NCBI RefSeq assembly: GCF_018604545.1
Contig: NZ_CP075896.1
Coordinates: 3,658,001 to 3,722,000, forward strand
Length of the DNA: 64,000 nt
Source of the DNA: Streptomyces koelreuteriae
GTDB lineage: Bacteria > Actinomycetota > Actinomycetes > Streptomycetales > Streptomycetaceae
Direction: 5' to 3'
Positions 9,054-17,520 of this stretch are shown here, piece by piece (within the stretch, counting starts at the first letter, position 1; the number at the start of each line of letters is the position of its first letter). The notes under the pieces were generated by a model that ran no database searches, was not told where the DNA came from, and worked only from the letters and a program-made list of their open reading frames with translations. Both the position numbers and the translations under genes were made by a program.

Positions 9054-10208
9054 TCAGGAGGCATCCGGTTGCATGTACGCGATCGTCTCCGCCAGCCCGG
9101 CCGGGTCGAAGTCCGAGACCTGCCCGGGGAACCACGAGAAGCGGAGGCCATTGGTGGCCACCTCCTCCGGGAGGCCCATTGCGGTCAGCACGTGGCTCGG
9201 CGTGTACGAGGCGCTGGTGCATGCGGAACCGGTCGCCACGGCCACCTGGTCTTTGATCCGTACGATCAGGGCCTCGGCGTTGAGCCCGTCGAAGGTCACA
9301 TTGAGGATGTGCGGGACCGCGTGGTCGGCATCGCCGTTGATCTGGAAGCGGGTCTTGCCGAGCGCGTCGAGCAGCCGCTCCCGCATCTCCTTCGCGTCCC
9401 GCTCCCAACGCGACCGGTTGTCCTGGAAGACCTTGGCTGCTTCGTACAGCCCCATGATCAGCGGCACAGGGAGCGTCCCGGGGCGCAGCTTTCGTTCCTG
9501 CCCGCCGCCGAAAATGATCGGCTCCAGCGGCACCTTGTCCCAACCTCGACGCCGGGTCACCAGAGCGCCGATCCCCTTGGGTGCACCGATCTTGTGGCCG
9601 CTGATGCTGGTCAAATCGATGGGCGCCTTCAGGTCCTCGGGAACCTTTGCGTACCCCTGCGCGGCATCGACGTGGAGATAAGTCGGGGTCTTCTGGAGCT
9701 TCTCTGCCAGCTCGGCCACGGGCTGGATGACGCCCGTCTCATTGTTCACGTGCATGAGCGAGACGAGCAGGGTGTCCGGCCTCAGCTTCTCCAGCACGGC
9801 CTCCGTCGAGATCCGTCCCGAGGGGCCGGGCTCCAGGAAATCGACCTCGAACCCCTGCTTCTCCTGCAGATGCAGCAGCGGCTCGATAACCGCCTTGTGC
9901 TCGATGGCGGAGGTGATGATGTGCTTCCGGCCGTGCTTCTCGCCGTACGGGGCCATACCGAGCAGGGCGATGTTGTTGGACTCCGTCGCTCCACTGGTGA
10001 AGATGACTTCTTCGGTCCTCACACCGACCGTACTGGCAAGGAACGCCCTGGCCTCCTGGACCGCCTTCTTTGCCCGGGCTCCGTACTCATGGGTGCGGCT
10101 GCCGGCGTTGCCGAAGTCTTCGGTCATCCAGTGGAGCACCACGTCAGCCACCCGCGGCTCCACACGGGTCGTCGCCGCCACATCCAGATACGCCACCACA
10201 GCGCTCAC
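9054..10208 (-). CDS. dndA: DndA, cysteine desulfurase of DNA phosphorothioation
   Basis: This is a 384-residue fold-type I PLP enzyme of the NifS/IscS family. The PLP lysine is K206 in SGHKIGAPKG, and the sulfur-carrying cysteine is C330 in ATGSACTSAS. Other family marks are EVIFTSGATESNN and the substrate-loop histidine in SAIEHKAV. DndA takes sulfur from L-cysteine as a persulfide, assembles the DndC iron-sulfur cluster and supplies sulfur for the DNA backbone. It starts with GTG and is divergent from dndB across 248 bases, the arrangement known from S. lividans. Its predicted -35 box lies inside one of the palindromes, so control by DndB is likely. Confidence 0.95.
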   Translation of the reverse strand: MSAVVAYLDVAATTRVEPRVADVVLHWMTEDFGNAGSRTHEYGARAKKAVQEARAFLASTVGVRTEEVIFTSGATESNNIALLGMAPYGEKHGRKHIITSAIEHKAVIEPLLHLQEKQGFEVDFLEPGPSGRISTEAVLEKLRPDTLLVSLMHVNNETGVIQPVAELAEKLQKTPTYLHVDAAQGYAKVPEDLKAPIDLTSISGHKIGAPKGIGALVTRRRGWDKVPLEPIIFGGGQERKLRPGTLPVPLIMGLYEAAKVFQDNRSRWERDAKEMRERLLDALGKTRFQINGDADHAVPHILNVTFDGLNAEALIVRIKDQVAVATGSACTSASYTPSHVLTAMGLPEEVATNGLRFSWFPGQVSDFDPAGLAETIAYMQPDAS

Positions 10209-10217
10209 CCATCCCAG

Positions 10218-10245
10218 AGCATCATCCCGTTACCGGGTACGTCAA
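10218..10245 (-). promoter_or_regulatory. Candidate dndA promoter
   Basis: On the minus strand TTGACG (10245-10240) and GATGCT (10223-10218) are separated by 16 bases. Transcription would begin very close to the GTG at 10208, giving a leaderless or nearly leaderless message. The -35 box sits within the palindrome 10237-10258. Confidence 0.5.
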
Positions 10246-10258
10246 ACCGTTAACGTAC
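10237..10258. promoter_or_regulatory. Palindromic operator candidate O1 for DndB, upstream of dndA
   Basis: This 22-bp imperfect palindrome has arms GTACGTCAA and TTAACGTAC. The core can be written TACG-N12-CGTA (10238-10257). DptB of Salmonella is reported to bind TACG-N10-CGTA in its promoter; here the spacing is two bases longer. It overlaps the candidate -35 box of dndA. Its arms recur in O2 about 184 bp away. Confidence 0.6.
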
Positions 10259-10383
10259 ACGCATGCTCGACTGACGCACAGCGCGGCGCCTCAGAGTTGT
10301 CAACGCAGACATCGGCGTACGTCTTCCCGGGCAGGAACGCCCTTCGCGCAAGCCAGGCGTTCCCCCAGACCTGCCGGTGCGTC

Positions 10384-10406
10384 TTACGCACGTGAAGGTG
10401 ACGTAA
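10384..10406. promoter_or_regulatory. Weak third operator-like site
   Basis: TTACG and CGTAA are separated by 13 bases. The half-sites resemble those of the two better palindromes but lack the flanking GT/AC and differ in spacing. It lies at the predicted -35 region of dndB. Confidence 0.3.
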
Positions 10407-10420
10407 CTTCAGCAGGCTGC

Positions 10421-10442
10421 GTACGTTAAACAGGTGACGTAC
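10421..10442. promoter_or_regulatory. Palindromic operator candidate O2 for DndB, upstream of dndB
   Basis: This 22-bp palindrome has arms GTACGTTAA and TGACGTAC, again TACG-N12-CGTA (10422-10441). A further GTACGTTAA follows at 10439-10447, so the half-site is repeated directly with an 18-bp step. It covers the candidate -10 box TACGTT (10422-10427, with GTGACG at 10398-10403 as -35) and ends 14 bases before the dndB start. A protein bound here would block dndBCDE transcription. Confidence 0.6.
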
Positions 10443-10456
10443 GTTAAGGTTGCCGG

Positions 10457-11596
10457 GTGGAGATCGAAGCAGCGACACCAGCAACCAGAGTCGTAGCTCC
10501 GCGCACCTCGACGGGGTTCGAGTACACGTTCCCTGCCATCCGCGGCATCCAGGCAGGGCGCGAGTATTACGTCTCGATGTGCCCCCTGCGCCTGATCCCA
10601 AAGATCTTCATCTTCGACGAAGACGAGCTCTCGCCAGAACTGCGCGCCCAGCGGATCCTCAACAAGGGACGCCTCCCGGCACTCACGAAGTACATTCTGG
10701 ACAATCCAGAGGATTACGTCTTCAGTGCTTTGACCGCATCCGTCGATGGCGACATGGAGTTCGACCCTCTCGGCTCCGACGGCAACGCCTTCCGTGCCGG
10801 GCAGCTGCGCATCCCCATGGACTCTCGCTTCCTGATCAACGACGGCCAGCACCGGCGCGCAGCCATCGAGCACGCCCTCAAGGGGAACCCGGACATCGGT
10901 AACGAGACGATCGCCGTCGTCTTCTTCCATGACGCGGGGCTCGCCCGCTCGCAGCAGATGTTCGCGGACCTCAACCGGCACGCGGTGCGTCCGGCCCGGT
11001 CCATCGGCGTCCTCTACGACCACCGGGACAGCGAAGCCCAGGTCGCGCGCACGCTGGCCGGCCAGTGCACGGTCTTCAAGGGCTACGTCGAGATGGAGAA
11101 GAGCACCCTCTCCGCCCGCTCCCGGATGATGTTCACCTTGAGTGCTCTCTACTACGGCACCCAATCCCTCCTCCAGGGCCTGGAGATTAAGGCAGACGCC
11201 GCAGCCGAGCTGGCGCAGGAGTACTGGCAGCACATCGACACGACACTTCCCGAGTGGGAGATGGTTCGCAAGCGAGAGCTCTCGGCACGCGAGATGCGGC
11301 GCGACTTCATCCACAGTCACGGAATCGCATTGCATGCTCTCGGCCGCATCGGAAATTCCCTCCTTCGGGAATCCACCGCGCCCAGTAAATGGAAACGGAA
11401 ACTTTCCCCTCTGAAAAAGGTCGACTGGACTCGGTCGAATACAGACTGGGAGGGCCGCGCCATCGTCGGTGGACGTGTTTCCAAAAGCCACCAGAATGTA
11501 ACCCTGACAGTCAACTACCTGCGCAATCACCTGCGCCTCGGCCTCAGCGCCGAAGAGCAGCGGGTAGAGGACGCATACCTGCGAGGCGAAGCATGA
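10457..11596 (+). CDS. dndB: DndB, phosphorothioation regulator with DGQHR motif
   Basis: This 379-residue protein carries the signature DGQHRRAAIEHAL (DGQHR at 129-133), shared with the ParB/sulfiredoxin-like fold and distantly with DUF262 proteins. DndB is not required for sulfur insertion; it represses dnd transcription and limits modification frequency. The GTG at 10457 is preceded by TTAAGG at suitable spacing and by the O2 palindrome, which supports autoregulation. Its stop overlaps the dndC start as ATGA, so the two are translationally coupled. Confidence 0.92.
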   Translation: MEIEAATPATRVVAPRTSTGFEYTFPAIRGIQAGREYYVSMCPLRLIPKIFIFDEDELSPELRAQRILNKGRLPALTKYILDNPEDYVFSALTASVDGDMEFDPLGSDGNAFRAGQLRIPMDSRFLINDGQHRRAAIEHALKGNPDIGNETIAVVFFHDAGLARSQQMFADLNRHAVRPARSIGVLYDHRDSEAQVARTLAGQCTVFKGYVEMEKSTLSARSRMMFTLSALYYGTQSLLQGLEIKADAAAELAQEYWQHIDTTLPEWEMVRKRELSAREMRRDFIHSHGIALHALGRIGNSLLRESTAPSKWKRKLSPLKKVDWTRSNTDWEGRAIVGGRVSKSHQNVTLTVNYLRNHLRLGLSAEEQRVEDAYLRGEA

Positions 11597-13191
11597 GCAC
11601 CATCCCTCTGCAACTCGGCATCACGCCGGTCCGGCGGAAGCCGTTCGACGGGCAACCCCTCGAAGAGGTCATCGCCAAGCTCTCAGACGAGGTCCGTGAG
11701 CTCTACACCGCCGACCAGGTGCCCTGGGTCATCGGATACAGCGGCGGCAAGGACTCCACCGCGGTCCTCCAGCTCGTATGGAACGCCATCGCTGCTCTGC
11801 CGGCGGAGCAGCGCACCAAGACGGTCCACGTCATCAGCACCGACACCCTTGTCGAGAACCCCGTCGTCGCGGCGTGGGTGACGACGTCCCTGGAGACGAT
11901 GGAGAAGGCCGCCGCCGAGCAGGGCCTCCCGATCGAGCCCCATCGCCTGACGCCGGAGATCAAGGACACCTTCTGGGTCAACCTGATCGGTCGGGGCTAC
12001 CCGGCGCCGCGCCCCAAGTTCCGCTGGTGCACCGAGCGCCTCAAGATCAAGCCTTCCAATTCCTTCATCCGAAACGTCGTGGCAGCACATGGCGAGGCGA
12101 TCATGGTGCTCGGTATCCGTAAGACCGAGAGCCAGGCGCGCGCCCGTGCCATGGAGAAGCACGAGAAGCGACGCGTCCGTGATCGCCTCTCCCCCAATGC
12201 GAACCTTCCCAACTCCCTCGTCTACAGCCCGGTCGAAGACTGGACCAACGACGACGTATGGGAGTACCTGATGCAGAAGCCCAACCCGTGGGGCTACAAC
12301 AATCAGGATCTCCTCACCATGTACCAGGGCGCCTCCGGCGATGGCGAGTGCCCTCTTGTGGTCGACTCGACGACCCCCTCCTGCGGCTCCAGCCGCTTCG
12401 GGTGCTGGACGTGCACGCTAGTCGAGCAGGACAAGTCGATGTCGGCGATGATCCAGAACGACGACGAGAAGGAGTGGATGAGGCCGCTCCTGGACCTCCG
12501 CGACAAGCTCGACGCCCCGTTCGGCTACTTCGAAGAAGGCGAGGAAGGACTTCCCGCAGGCCGGAAGCTCCCGTACCCCCGCCCTGACCAGCCTGCCCGA
12601 GATTTCCGCCGCATGAACGGCAAGGTCACGGTCTACACGCGCCGGACCGACGGCGAAGAGGTCCCGATCCACGGCCCGTACCTGCAGAAGTTTCGCCAGG
12701 AGTGGCTCAAGGACCTGTTGGACGCCCAGACCTGGATCCGCGCCAACGCGCCGGAGCACGTCAAGAACATCGAACTGATCACCCTCGACGAGCTGCACGA
12801 GATCCGCCGCATCTGGGTCTTCGACAAGCACGAGGTCGAGGACTCCCTCCCCCGTATATACAAGGAGTCCACGGGCGAGGACTTCCCAGGCGGACCTCTG
12901 GACGAGCAACTCGTCATGGGCGCAGACGAGATGGAGCTCCTGAAGGAGCTCTGCGAGGACGACGACCTGCACTACGACATGGTCCGCGAGCTGCTCTCCG
13001 TCGAGCGCAAGTACCGGACAATGTCCCGACGCGCTGGCCTCTTCCAGGCGCTGGAGACCGCCGTAAAGAAGGGGTACTACGAGGACAGCGCCGACGCCAT
13101 CGACTTCGCGCAGCGCAAGAACAAGTGGCGTGAGGAATCGCCGACCCACCTGACCCTGGACGAAGAAACCGGTATCGATGCTCCTGCGTAA
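11593..13191 (+). CDS. dndC: DndC, ATP-pyrophosphatase Fe-S protein
   Basis: This 532-residue protein resembles PAPS reductase and has the ATP-pyrophosphatase P-loop SGGKDS (50-55). Four cysteines within 22 residues (C253, C264, C271, C274; SCGSSRFGCWTC) are the likely ligands of the 4Fe-4S cluster that DndA builds. It also has the segment FRWCTERLKIKPS typical of the family. DndC is thought to activate the DNA backbone with ATP and transfer sulfur from DndA. A longer in-frame extension upstream exists, but the ATG at 11593 overlapping the dndB stop is the obvious start. Its 3' end overlaps dndD by 14 bases. Confidence 0.95.
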   Translation: MSTIPLQLGITPVRRKPFDGQPLEEVIAKLSDEVRELYTADQVPWVIGYSGGKDSTAVLQLVWNAIAALPAEQRTKTVHVISTDTLVENPVVAAWVTTSLETMEKAAAEQGLPIEPHRLTPEIKDTFWVNLIGRGYPAPRPKFRWCTERLKIKPSNSFIRNVVAAHGEAIMVLGIRKTESQARARAMEKHEKRRVRDRLSPNANLPNSLVYSPVEDWTNDDVWEYLMQKPNPWGYNNQDLLTMYQGASGDGECPLVVDSTTPSCGSSRFGCWTCTLVEQDKSMSAMIQNDDEKEWMRPLLDLRDKLDAPFGYFEEGEEGLPAGRKLPYPRPDQPARDFRRMNGKVTVYTRRTDGEEVPIHGPYLQKFRQEWLKDLLDAQTWIRANAPEHVKNIELITLDELHEIRRIWVFDKHEVEDSLPRIYKESTGEDFPGGPLDEQLVMGADEMELLKELCEDDDLHYDMVRELLSVERKYRTMSRRAGLFQALETAVKKGYYEDSADAIDFAQRKNKWREESPTHLTLDEETGIDAPA

Positions 13192-15208
13192 GATCACTCT
13201 CGAAGAGTTCGGGGCTTACCGCGGCACCCAGTCGCTGGATCTGACCACCAAGAAGAGCAAGCCGATCGTCCTCATCGGCGGCCTCAACGGCTGCGGCAAG
13301 ACCACCCTGCTCGACGCTATCCAGCTGGCGCTGTACGGGCCGCGAGCGCGTTGCAGCGGTCGAGGCAGCAAGTCGTACGAGACGTACCTCCGCGAGAGCA
13401 TCAACCGGGAAGCCGACCCAACCCGCGGTGCGCAGATCATCCTGGAGTTCACGGTCACGGTGGACGGCACGGAGCACTACTACAAGGTGGTCCGCAGCTG
13501 GCACACCAGCGGCAAGACGACGCTCAAGGAATTCGTGAACGCGTTCGTCGACGAGGAGTACGGCTCCAGGGCAAAGCCGGGGCGACACGTCGCACCTGAG
13601 CTGAAGTACAGCCGGGTTCTCAGTCAGGAGTGGGCCGATCACATCGAAAGCCTGCTCCCCCTCGAAGTGGCCTCACTGTCGTTCTTCGACGGAGAGAAGA
13701 TCGAATCGCTCGCCGACCCCGAGCGCGCGGCATCGGTCATCGAATCGGCCATCCACTCGCTGCTCGGCGTCAGCACCGTCCAGCAACTCCGTACGGACCT
13801 GCTCGCGCTCCAGCGCCGGCAGAAGCTGTCGGAGGAAGAGCAGCATCTGATGGACAAGATCCACGCGGAGGAGCAGGAACGGCAGGCAGCCGACGCCGCA
13901 TTGGAGAACGCAGAACAGCAGGCCGCGCAGCGCAATAGCGAGCTCGTCAAAGCTCGGCGCACTCTCGAAACGCTGGAGGCTGCCTACAAGCAGGAAGGCG
14001 GAAACCTCTTCGAGCGTCGCGTCGAGATCGAGCGCGACTACGCGCAGGTTTGTGCTCGCCTCGCCGAAACCCGCAGCTACCTCGTCCAGTTGGCTGCAGG
14101 CCCGCTTCCGCTCCTCATGCTGGGGAGCCACCTCAAAGAGCTGCGCAAGCAGGCTGATCGCGAGCGTACGGCAGCCGAGTCCCACCAGGTACTGGGGGTA
14201 CTCGAAGAGCGCGACCAGTGGCTACTGGACATGCTCCCTGCCGAGACGAAAACCGCCGTGATGGAGAAGCTGGAGGCTGACCGCGCCAAACGCGCCAAGT
14301 CCGCTGGCCTCACGGTGGATCTCGAACTCTCCCCGGACACGCTCCCCCAGCTGTCGGCACTCGACGAGGCACTCAGTCGTGACAAGACACGGGCTGCCGA
14401 GCTTCTTAAGCAGGCTGCGGAAGCCGCCGAAGAGCGTGTGCAGCTGGAGCGTCAGCTGGCGGGTGTACCGGCCAAGAGCAAGGTCGAGGCCATCCAGAAG
14501 GAGCGTGAAGACCAGCTCCAGGAAGTCGCACGGCTGGAACGGGAGCACGAGAACAGCCTCAGCAACGTCGAGGAGTTGAAGCGCCGCCTCGAATACGTCT
14601 CGGCCTCCCTTCAGCGTGCCCACGAAGAGTTCGTCCGCACCAAGGTGAAGGCCGAAGAGGTCGAGCGGATCATCAAGTACTCGGAGAAGGCCCGGAAGAC
14701 GCTGGAACAGTTCGGCGATGCCCTCCTCAAGCGGCACATCAGCCGCCTCGAGGTAGCGATGCTCACGAGCTTCCAGACCCTCATGCGCAAGCAGGGCCTG
14801 GTGAACGACCTCCGCATCGACACCGACAAGTTCACGCTCACCCTGGCTGACGCCGATGGAGAGCCGATCGACCCCGGGCGTCTCAGCGCGGGCGAGCGCC
14901 AGCTACTCGCCGTCTCCCTCCTCTGGGGCTTGATGAAGGTCGCCGGCAACCACCTGCCCAACGTCATCGACACGCCGCTCGGTCGGCTCGACAGCCGCCA
15001 CCGTGAGCACTTGGTGGACCGATACTTCCCATACGCCAGCGACCAAGTCCTCCTCCTCTCCACCGATGAGGAGATCGACGAGTACCTGCTTGGCCGCCTC
15101 AAGAAGTCCGTCGCCCACACCTACACTCTGGTCCACGACGACACCACCTTCACCACCAGCGTCGTCGAGGGTTACTGGTGGAGCGCAGGAGCCAGCCATG
15201 TCGCTTGA
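13178..15208 (+). CDS. dndD: DndD, SMC/Rad50-like ATPase of phosphorothioation
   Basis: This 676-residue ABC-type ATPase has the Walker A motif GGLNGCGKTT (34-43), a central coiled-coil-rich region (about 210-520), the ABC signature LSAGERQ (569-575) and a Walker B region NVIDTPLGRLDS. DndD is thought to hydrolyse ATP to open or nick target DNA so that sulfur can be inserted, working in the DndCDE complex. It overlaps dndC upstream and dndE downstream, so all four genes are translationally coupled. A second, distinct ATPase of similar design lies on the opposite strand at 17997-20075. Confidence 0.95.
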   Translation: MLLRKITLEEFGAYRGTQSLDLTTKKSKPIVLIGGLNGCGKTTLLDAIQLALYGPRARCSGRGSKSYETYLRESINREADPTRGAQIILEFTVTVDGTEHYYKVVRSWHTSGKTTLKEFVNAFVDEEYGSRAKPGRHVAPELKYSRVLSQEWADHIESLLPLEVASLSFFDGEKIESLADPERAASVIESAIHSLLGVSTVQQLRTDLLALQRRQKLSEEEQHLMDKIHAEEQERQAADAALENAEQQAAQRNSELVKARRTLETLEAAYKQEGGNLFERRVEIERDYAQVCARLAETRSYLVQLAAGPLPLLMLGSHLKELRKQADRERTAAESHQVLGVLEERDQWLLDMLPAETKTAVMEKLEADRAKRAKSAGLTVDLELSPDTLPQLSALDEALSRDKTRAAELLKQAAEAAEERVQLERQLAGVPAKSKVEAIQKEREDQLQEVARLEREHENSLSNVEELKRRLEYVSASLQRAHEEFVRTKVKAEEVERIIKYSEKARKTLEQFGDALLKRHISRLEVAMLTSFQTLMRKQGLVNDLRIDTDKFTLTLADADGEPIDPGRLSAGERQLLAVSLLWGLMKVAGNHLPNVIDTPLGRLDSRHREHLVDRYFPYASDQVLLLSTDEEIDEYLLGRLKKSVAHTYTLVHDDTTFTTSVVEGYWWSAGASHVA

Positions 15209-15578
15209 GAACATCCGCCTCGCCACCGCAAGCAAGGACCGCCTGAGCCGTCTGAAGCGCACCACCGGCATCACACAGTGGAACGTCCTGTGCCGCTGGG
15301 CCCTGGCGCTCTCCCTCGCGGACGCCTCTACCCCCCTGGTCCGTGAGGTCGTCACCGACTCCAACGTCGAGATGTCCTGGAAGACTTTCGCCGGACCCCA
15401 CGGCGACCTCTACCTCGCCCTGCTCAAGCAGCGCTGCGTGGCCGACGGACTGGAGCCGACGGACGAGAATGTCTCCAAGACGCTGACGATCCATCTGGCC
15501 CGGGGGATCGGGTACTTGGGTGCGCACAAGGAGATGACGGCGATCGAGGGGCTGATCGGGGCAGTGGCAACCGTCTAG
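15198..15578 (+). CDS. dndE: DndE, DNA-binding subunit of the phosphorothioation complex
   Basis: This 126-residue protein matches DndE in length and position. It is mostly helical and begins SLENIRLATASKDRL, followed by basic stretches (RLSRLKRTTG). DndE is a small tetrameric protein that binds nicked duplex DNA and is essential for modification. The ATG at 15198 lies within the dndD 3' end (11-base overlap), which fixes the start despite a longer open frame upstream. A perfect hairpin terminator follows 23 bases after the stop. Confidence 0.93.
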   Translation: MSLENIRLATASKDRLSRLKRTTGITQWNVLCRWALALSLADASTPLVREVVTDSNVEMSWKTFAGPHGDLYLALLKQRCVADGLEPTDENVSKTLTIHLARGIGYLGAHKEMTAIEGLIGAVATV

Positions 15579-15601
15579 CTTGTCAGGAATCGCTCATCTT
15601 A

Positions 15602-15629
15602 GGGCCGATTCGCCTACGCGAATCGGCCC
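15602..15629 (+). terminator. Terminator of the dndBCDE operon
   Basis: GGGCCGATTCGC pairs perfectly with GCGAATCGGCCC around the tetraloop CTAC (12-bp stem). It separates dndBCDE from the DUF262 gene. Confidence 0.85.
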
Positions 15630-15696
15630 ATTCCCACCCCTCACAAGATGCCGACCAGTCATCAGGAAACATAGATCCACTTCACTCTTTGACACA

Positions 15697-15702
15697 TAGG
15701 CT
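15697..15702 (+). promoter_or_regulatory. Candidate -10 box of a leaderless DUF262 gene
   Basis: TAGGCT ends seven bases before the ATG at 15710, which would place transcription start at or next to the A of the start codon. No Shine-Dalgarno sequence precedes the ATG, consistent with a leaderless message. No good -35 box is seen at the usual distance. Confidence 0.4.
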
Positions 15703-15709
15703 GCCCTGT

Positions 15710-17452
15710 ATGGCATCGGGACACGGCAGCACCTCGCTTCAGCTCTACCTCGTCGGCATCGGTGAGGTCCTGCGCAACAATCGCCTGGTCGTTCCCCAGT
15801 TCCAGCGCTCGTACTGTTGGAAGGTAGAGCAGGAGGTCCTCGACTACTGGACCGACCTGAGCCGGGCGATCAATGGCGGGGCGAAGGAGGAGTACTTCTT
15901 CGGCACGATCGTGATCACCCAGGACGGCGACGGGACTCGGAAGCGGATCATCGACGGCCAGCAGCGGCTGGTCACCTCCTCCCTCCTGATCGCTGCCATC
16001 CGCGACGAGCTGCGAACCCTGGAGGGGAACCTGATCAAGGCGGACGACTCCCAGGCTGTAGGCATCAGCCGCACCTTCCTAGCCAGCAAGGCATGGAACG
16101 ACAGGTACGCGGAGCCACACCTCAAGCTCAATGAGAGCGACAACCCCGACTTCCTCGGGATCACCACCGGGACCGCGCTCCCGGGGAAACCTTCAAGGAC
16201 CGACTCCGACATCGTCAAGGCGTACCGGTTCTTCCGGGAGAAGGTCTCGCAGTTCCGCAGCTTGCATGGGATGGACGCGGCCAACGTCCTCGAGAAATGG
16301 GTGAGCTACATCCAGCACCGGGCGCAGCTCGCCGTGGTCGAGACCCCGACCGAGGCAGACGCCTACGTGATCTTCGAGACCCTCAACAACCGAGGCGCCG
16401 ACCTGACCACCGCAGACCTCCTGAAGAACCACCTCTTCGGAGCCGCCGGCGAGCAGCAGAACCTCAACGCAGTGCGGAACAACTGGCACCAGTCACTTGG
16501 AACGCTCCAGCTCGGGGCTGCCGATGCGAAGTTCACCAAGTTCCTGCGCCACTACTGGAGCTCGAAGGTCGGCAAGATCACCGAGCGCGATCTCTACGCG
16601 GAAATGCGCAAGGAGGTGACCCACCGACAGGAGGCGCTGCAGTTCTCGGAGAACCTCCTGTCAGCCGCACACGCCTACACCGCGCTCTCCAACCCGGAGA
16701 GCGACTTCTGGGCGACCAAGTGCAGTGGCAACGGTCACCGTCCCGCTCTCGACACACTCGCCATATTCGACCTGGTTCCCAACAAGATCCTCCTGCTGGC
16801 AGCAGTCGAGCATTTCCACTCCCACGAGCTCGAGAAGCTCCTCCGGGCCATGGTGAACTGGTCAGTGCGCGGCATGATCATGAGCATGATGAACCGCGGT
16901 CGATTCGAAGACCAGTACTCCCAGATCGCGGTCGCCATCCGGAAGGGCGAGGTCACCACCACCGCGCAGGTCCGACTGCGCGTCGAGGACCTCATCCCCT
17001 CCGACACCGATTTCAGAGAGCAGTTCGCGCTCGCCACCGTAGGAAGAAGCGATTCCAAGCTTGCCCGGTACTACCTGAGCGCCCTGGAGACGACAAGGCG
17101 AAAGGAATCCCAGCCGGAGTTCGTCCCCAACAGCAACCCGAGCCAGGTCAACCTGGAGCACGTGTTCCCTCAGAACGCCAAGGAAGCCGACTGGGAGGAC
17201 TTCATCAAGATGAGTGGGAACAAGCAGGACGCCGCCAGCTGGGTCTACCGCATTGGCAACATGGTGCTCCTGCAGACTGGAGCGAACTCCAAGATCGGGA
17301 ACAAGCCGTTCATCGAAAAGGTCGAGGTCTTCAAAGAGTCGGGCTTCGAGCTGACCAGAAAGATCAGCGAGAAGAGCGAGTGGACCCCAGACAGCATCCG
17401 ACTTCGGCAGACCGTCCTTGCCGGACTCGCAGTCAAGACCTGGCCGCGCTGA
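15710..17452 (+). CDS. DUF262/DUF1524 protein, SspE/GmrSD-like restriction candidate
   Basis: This 580-residue protein has an N-terminal DUF262 domain with VPQFQRSYCW (about 28-37) and IIDGQQRLVTS (DGQQR at 82-86). It ends in a DUF1524 HNH-like nuclease region with VNLEHVFPQNA (catalytic-type H484) and NSKIGNKPF about 40 residues later. In SspE, DUF262 senses phosphorothioate and uses NTP, and DUF1524 nicks DNA; in GmrSD the pair cuts glucosylated DNA. Placed directly after dndE with its own promoter, it is a likely phosphorothioate-sensing defence nuclease, although SspE normally partners the Ssp system. That role is inference. An in-frame TTG at 15689 is an alternative start; it coincides with a TTGACA sequence. 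Confidence 0.82.
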   Translation: MASGHGSTSLQLYLVGIGEVLRNNRLVVPQFQRSYCWKVEQEVLDYWTDLSRAINGGAKEEYFFGTIVITQDGDGTRKRIIDGQQRLVTSSLLIAAIRDELRTLEGNLIKADDSQAVGISRTFLASKAWNDRYAEPHLKLNESDNPDFLGITTGTALPGKPSRTDSDIVKAYRFFREKVSQFRSLHGMDAANVLEKWVSYIQHRAQLAVVETPTEADAYVIFETLNNRGADLTTADLLKNHLFGAAGEQQNLNAVRNNWHQSLGTLQLGAADAKFTKFLRHYWSSKVGKITERDLYAEMRKEVTHRQEALQFSENLLSAAHAYTALSNPESDFWATKCSGNGHRPALDTLAIFDLVPNKILLLAAVEHFHSHELEKLLRAMVNWSVRGMIMSMMNRGRFEDQYSQIAVAIRKGEVTTTAQVRLRVEDLIPSDTDFREQFALATVGRSDSKLARYYLSALETTRRKESQPEFVPNSNPSQVNLEHVFPQNAKEADWEDFIKMSGNKQDAASWVYRIGNMVLLQTGANSKIGNKPFIEKVEVFKESGFELTRKISEKSEWTPDSIRLRQTVLAGLAVKTWPR

Positions 17453-17464
17453 CGCAGAAATCAC

Positions 17465-17503
17465 CAGGAGTGGCAGCCGAAAGGCTTCCGGCTGCCACTC
17501 CTG
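17465..17503. terminator. Bidirectional terminator between convergent genes
   Basis: CAGGAGTGGCAGCCG pairs perfectly with CGGCTGCCACTCCTG (15 bp) around a nine-base loop. It sits between the stop codons of the DUF262 gene and the convergent five-gene operon and can serve both. Confidence 0.85.
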
Positions 17504-17520
17504 CCGTGAAAGAAGCAGCT

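Noticed and set aside
11389..11592. Extended N-terminus of DndC
   Set aside because: The open frame continues upstream but lies inside dndB; the ATG at 11593 overlaps the dndB stop and gives the usual DndC length.
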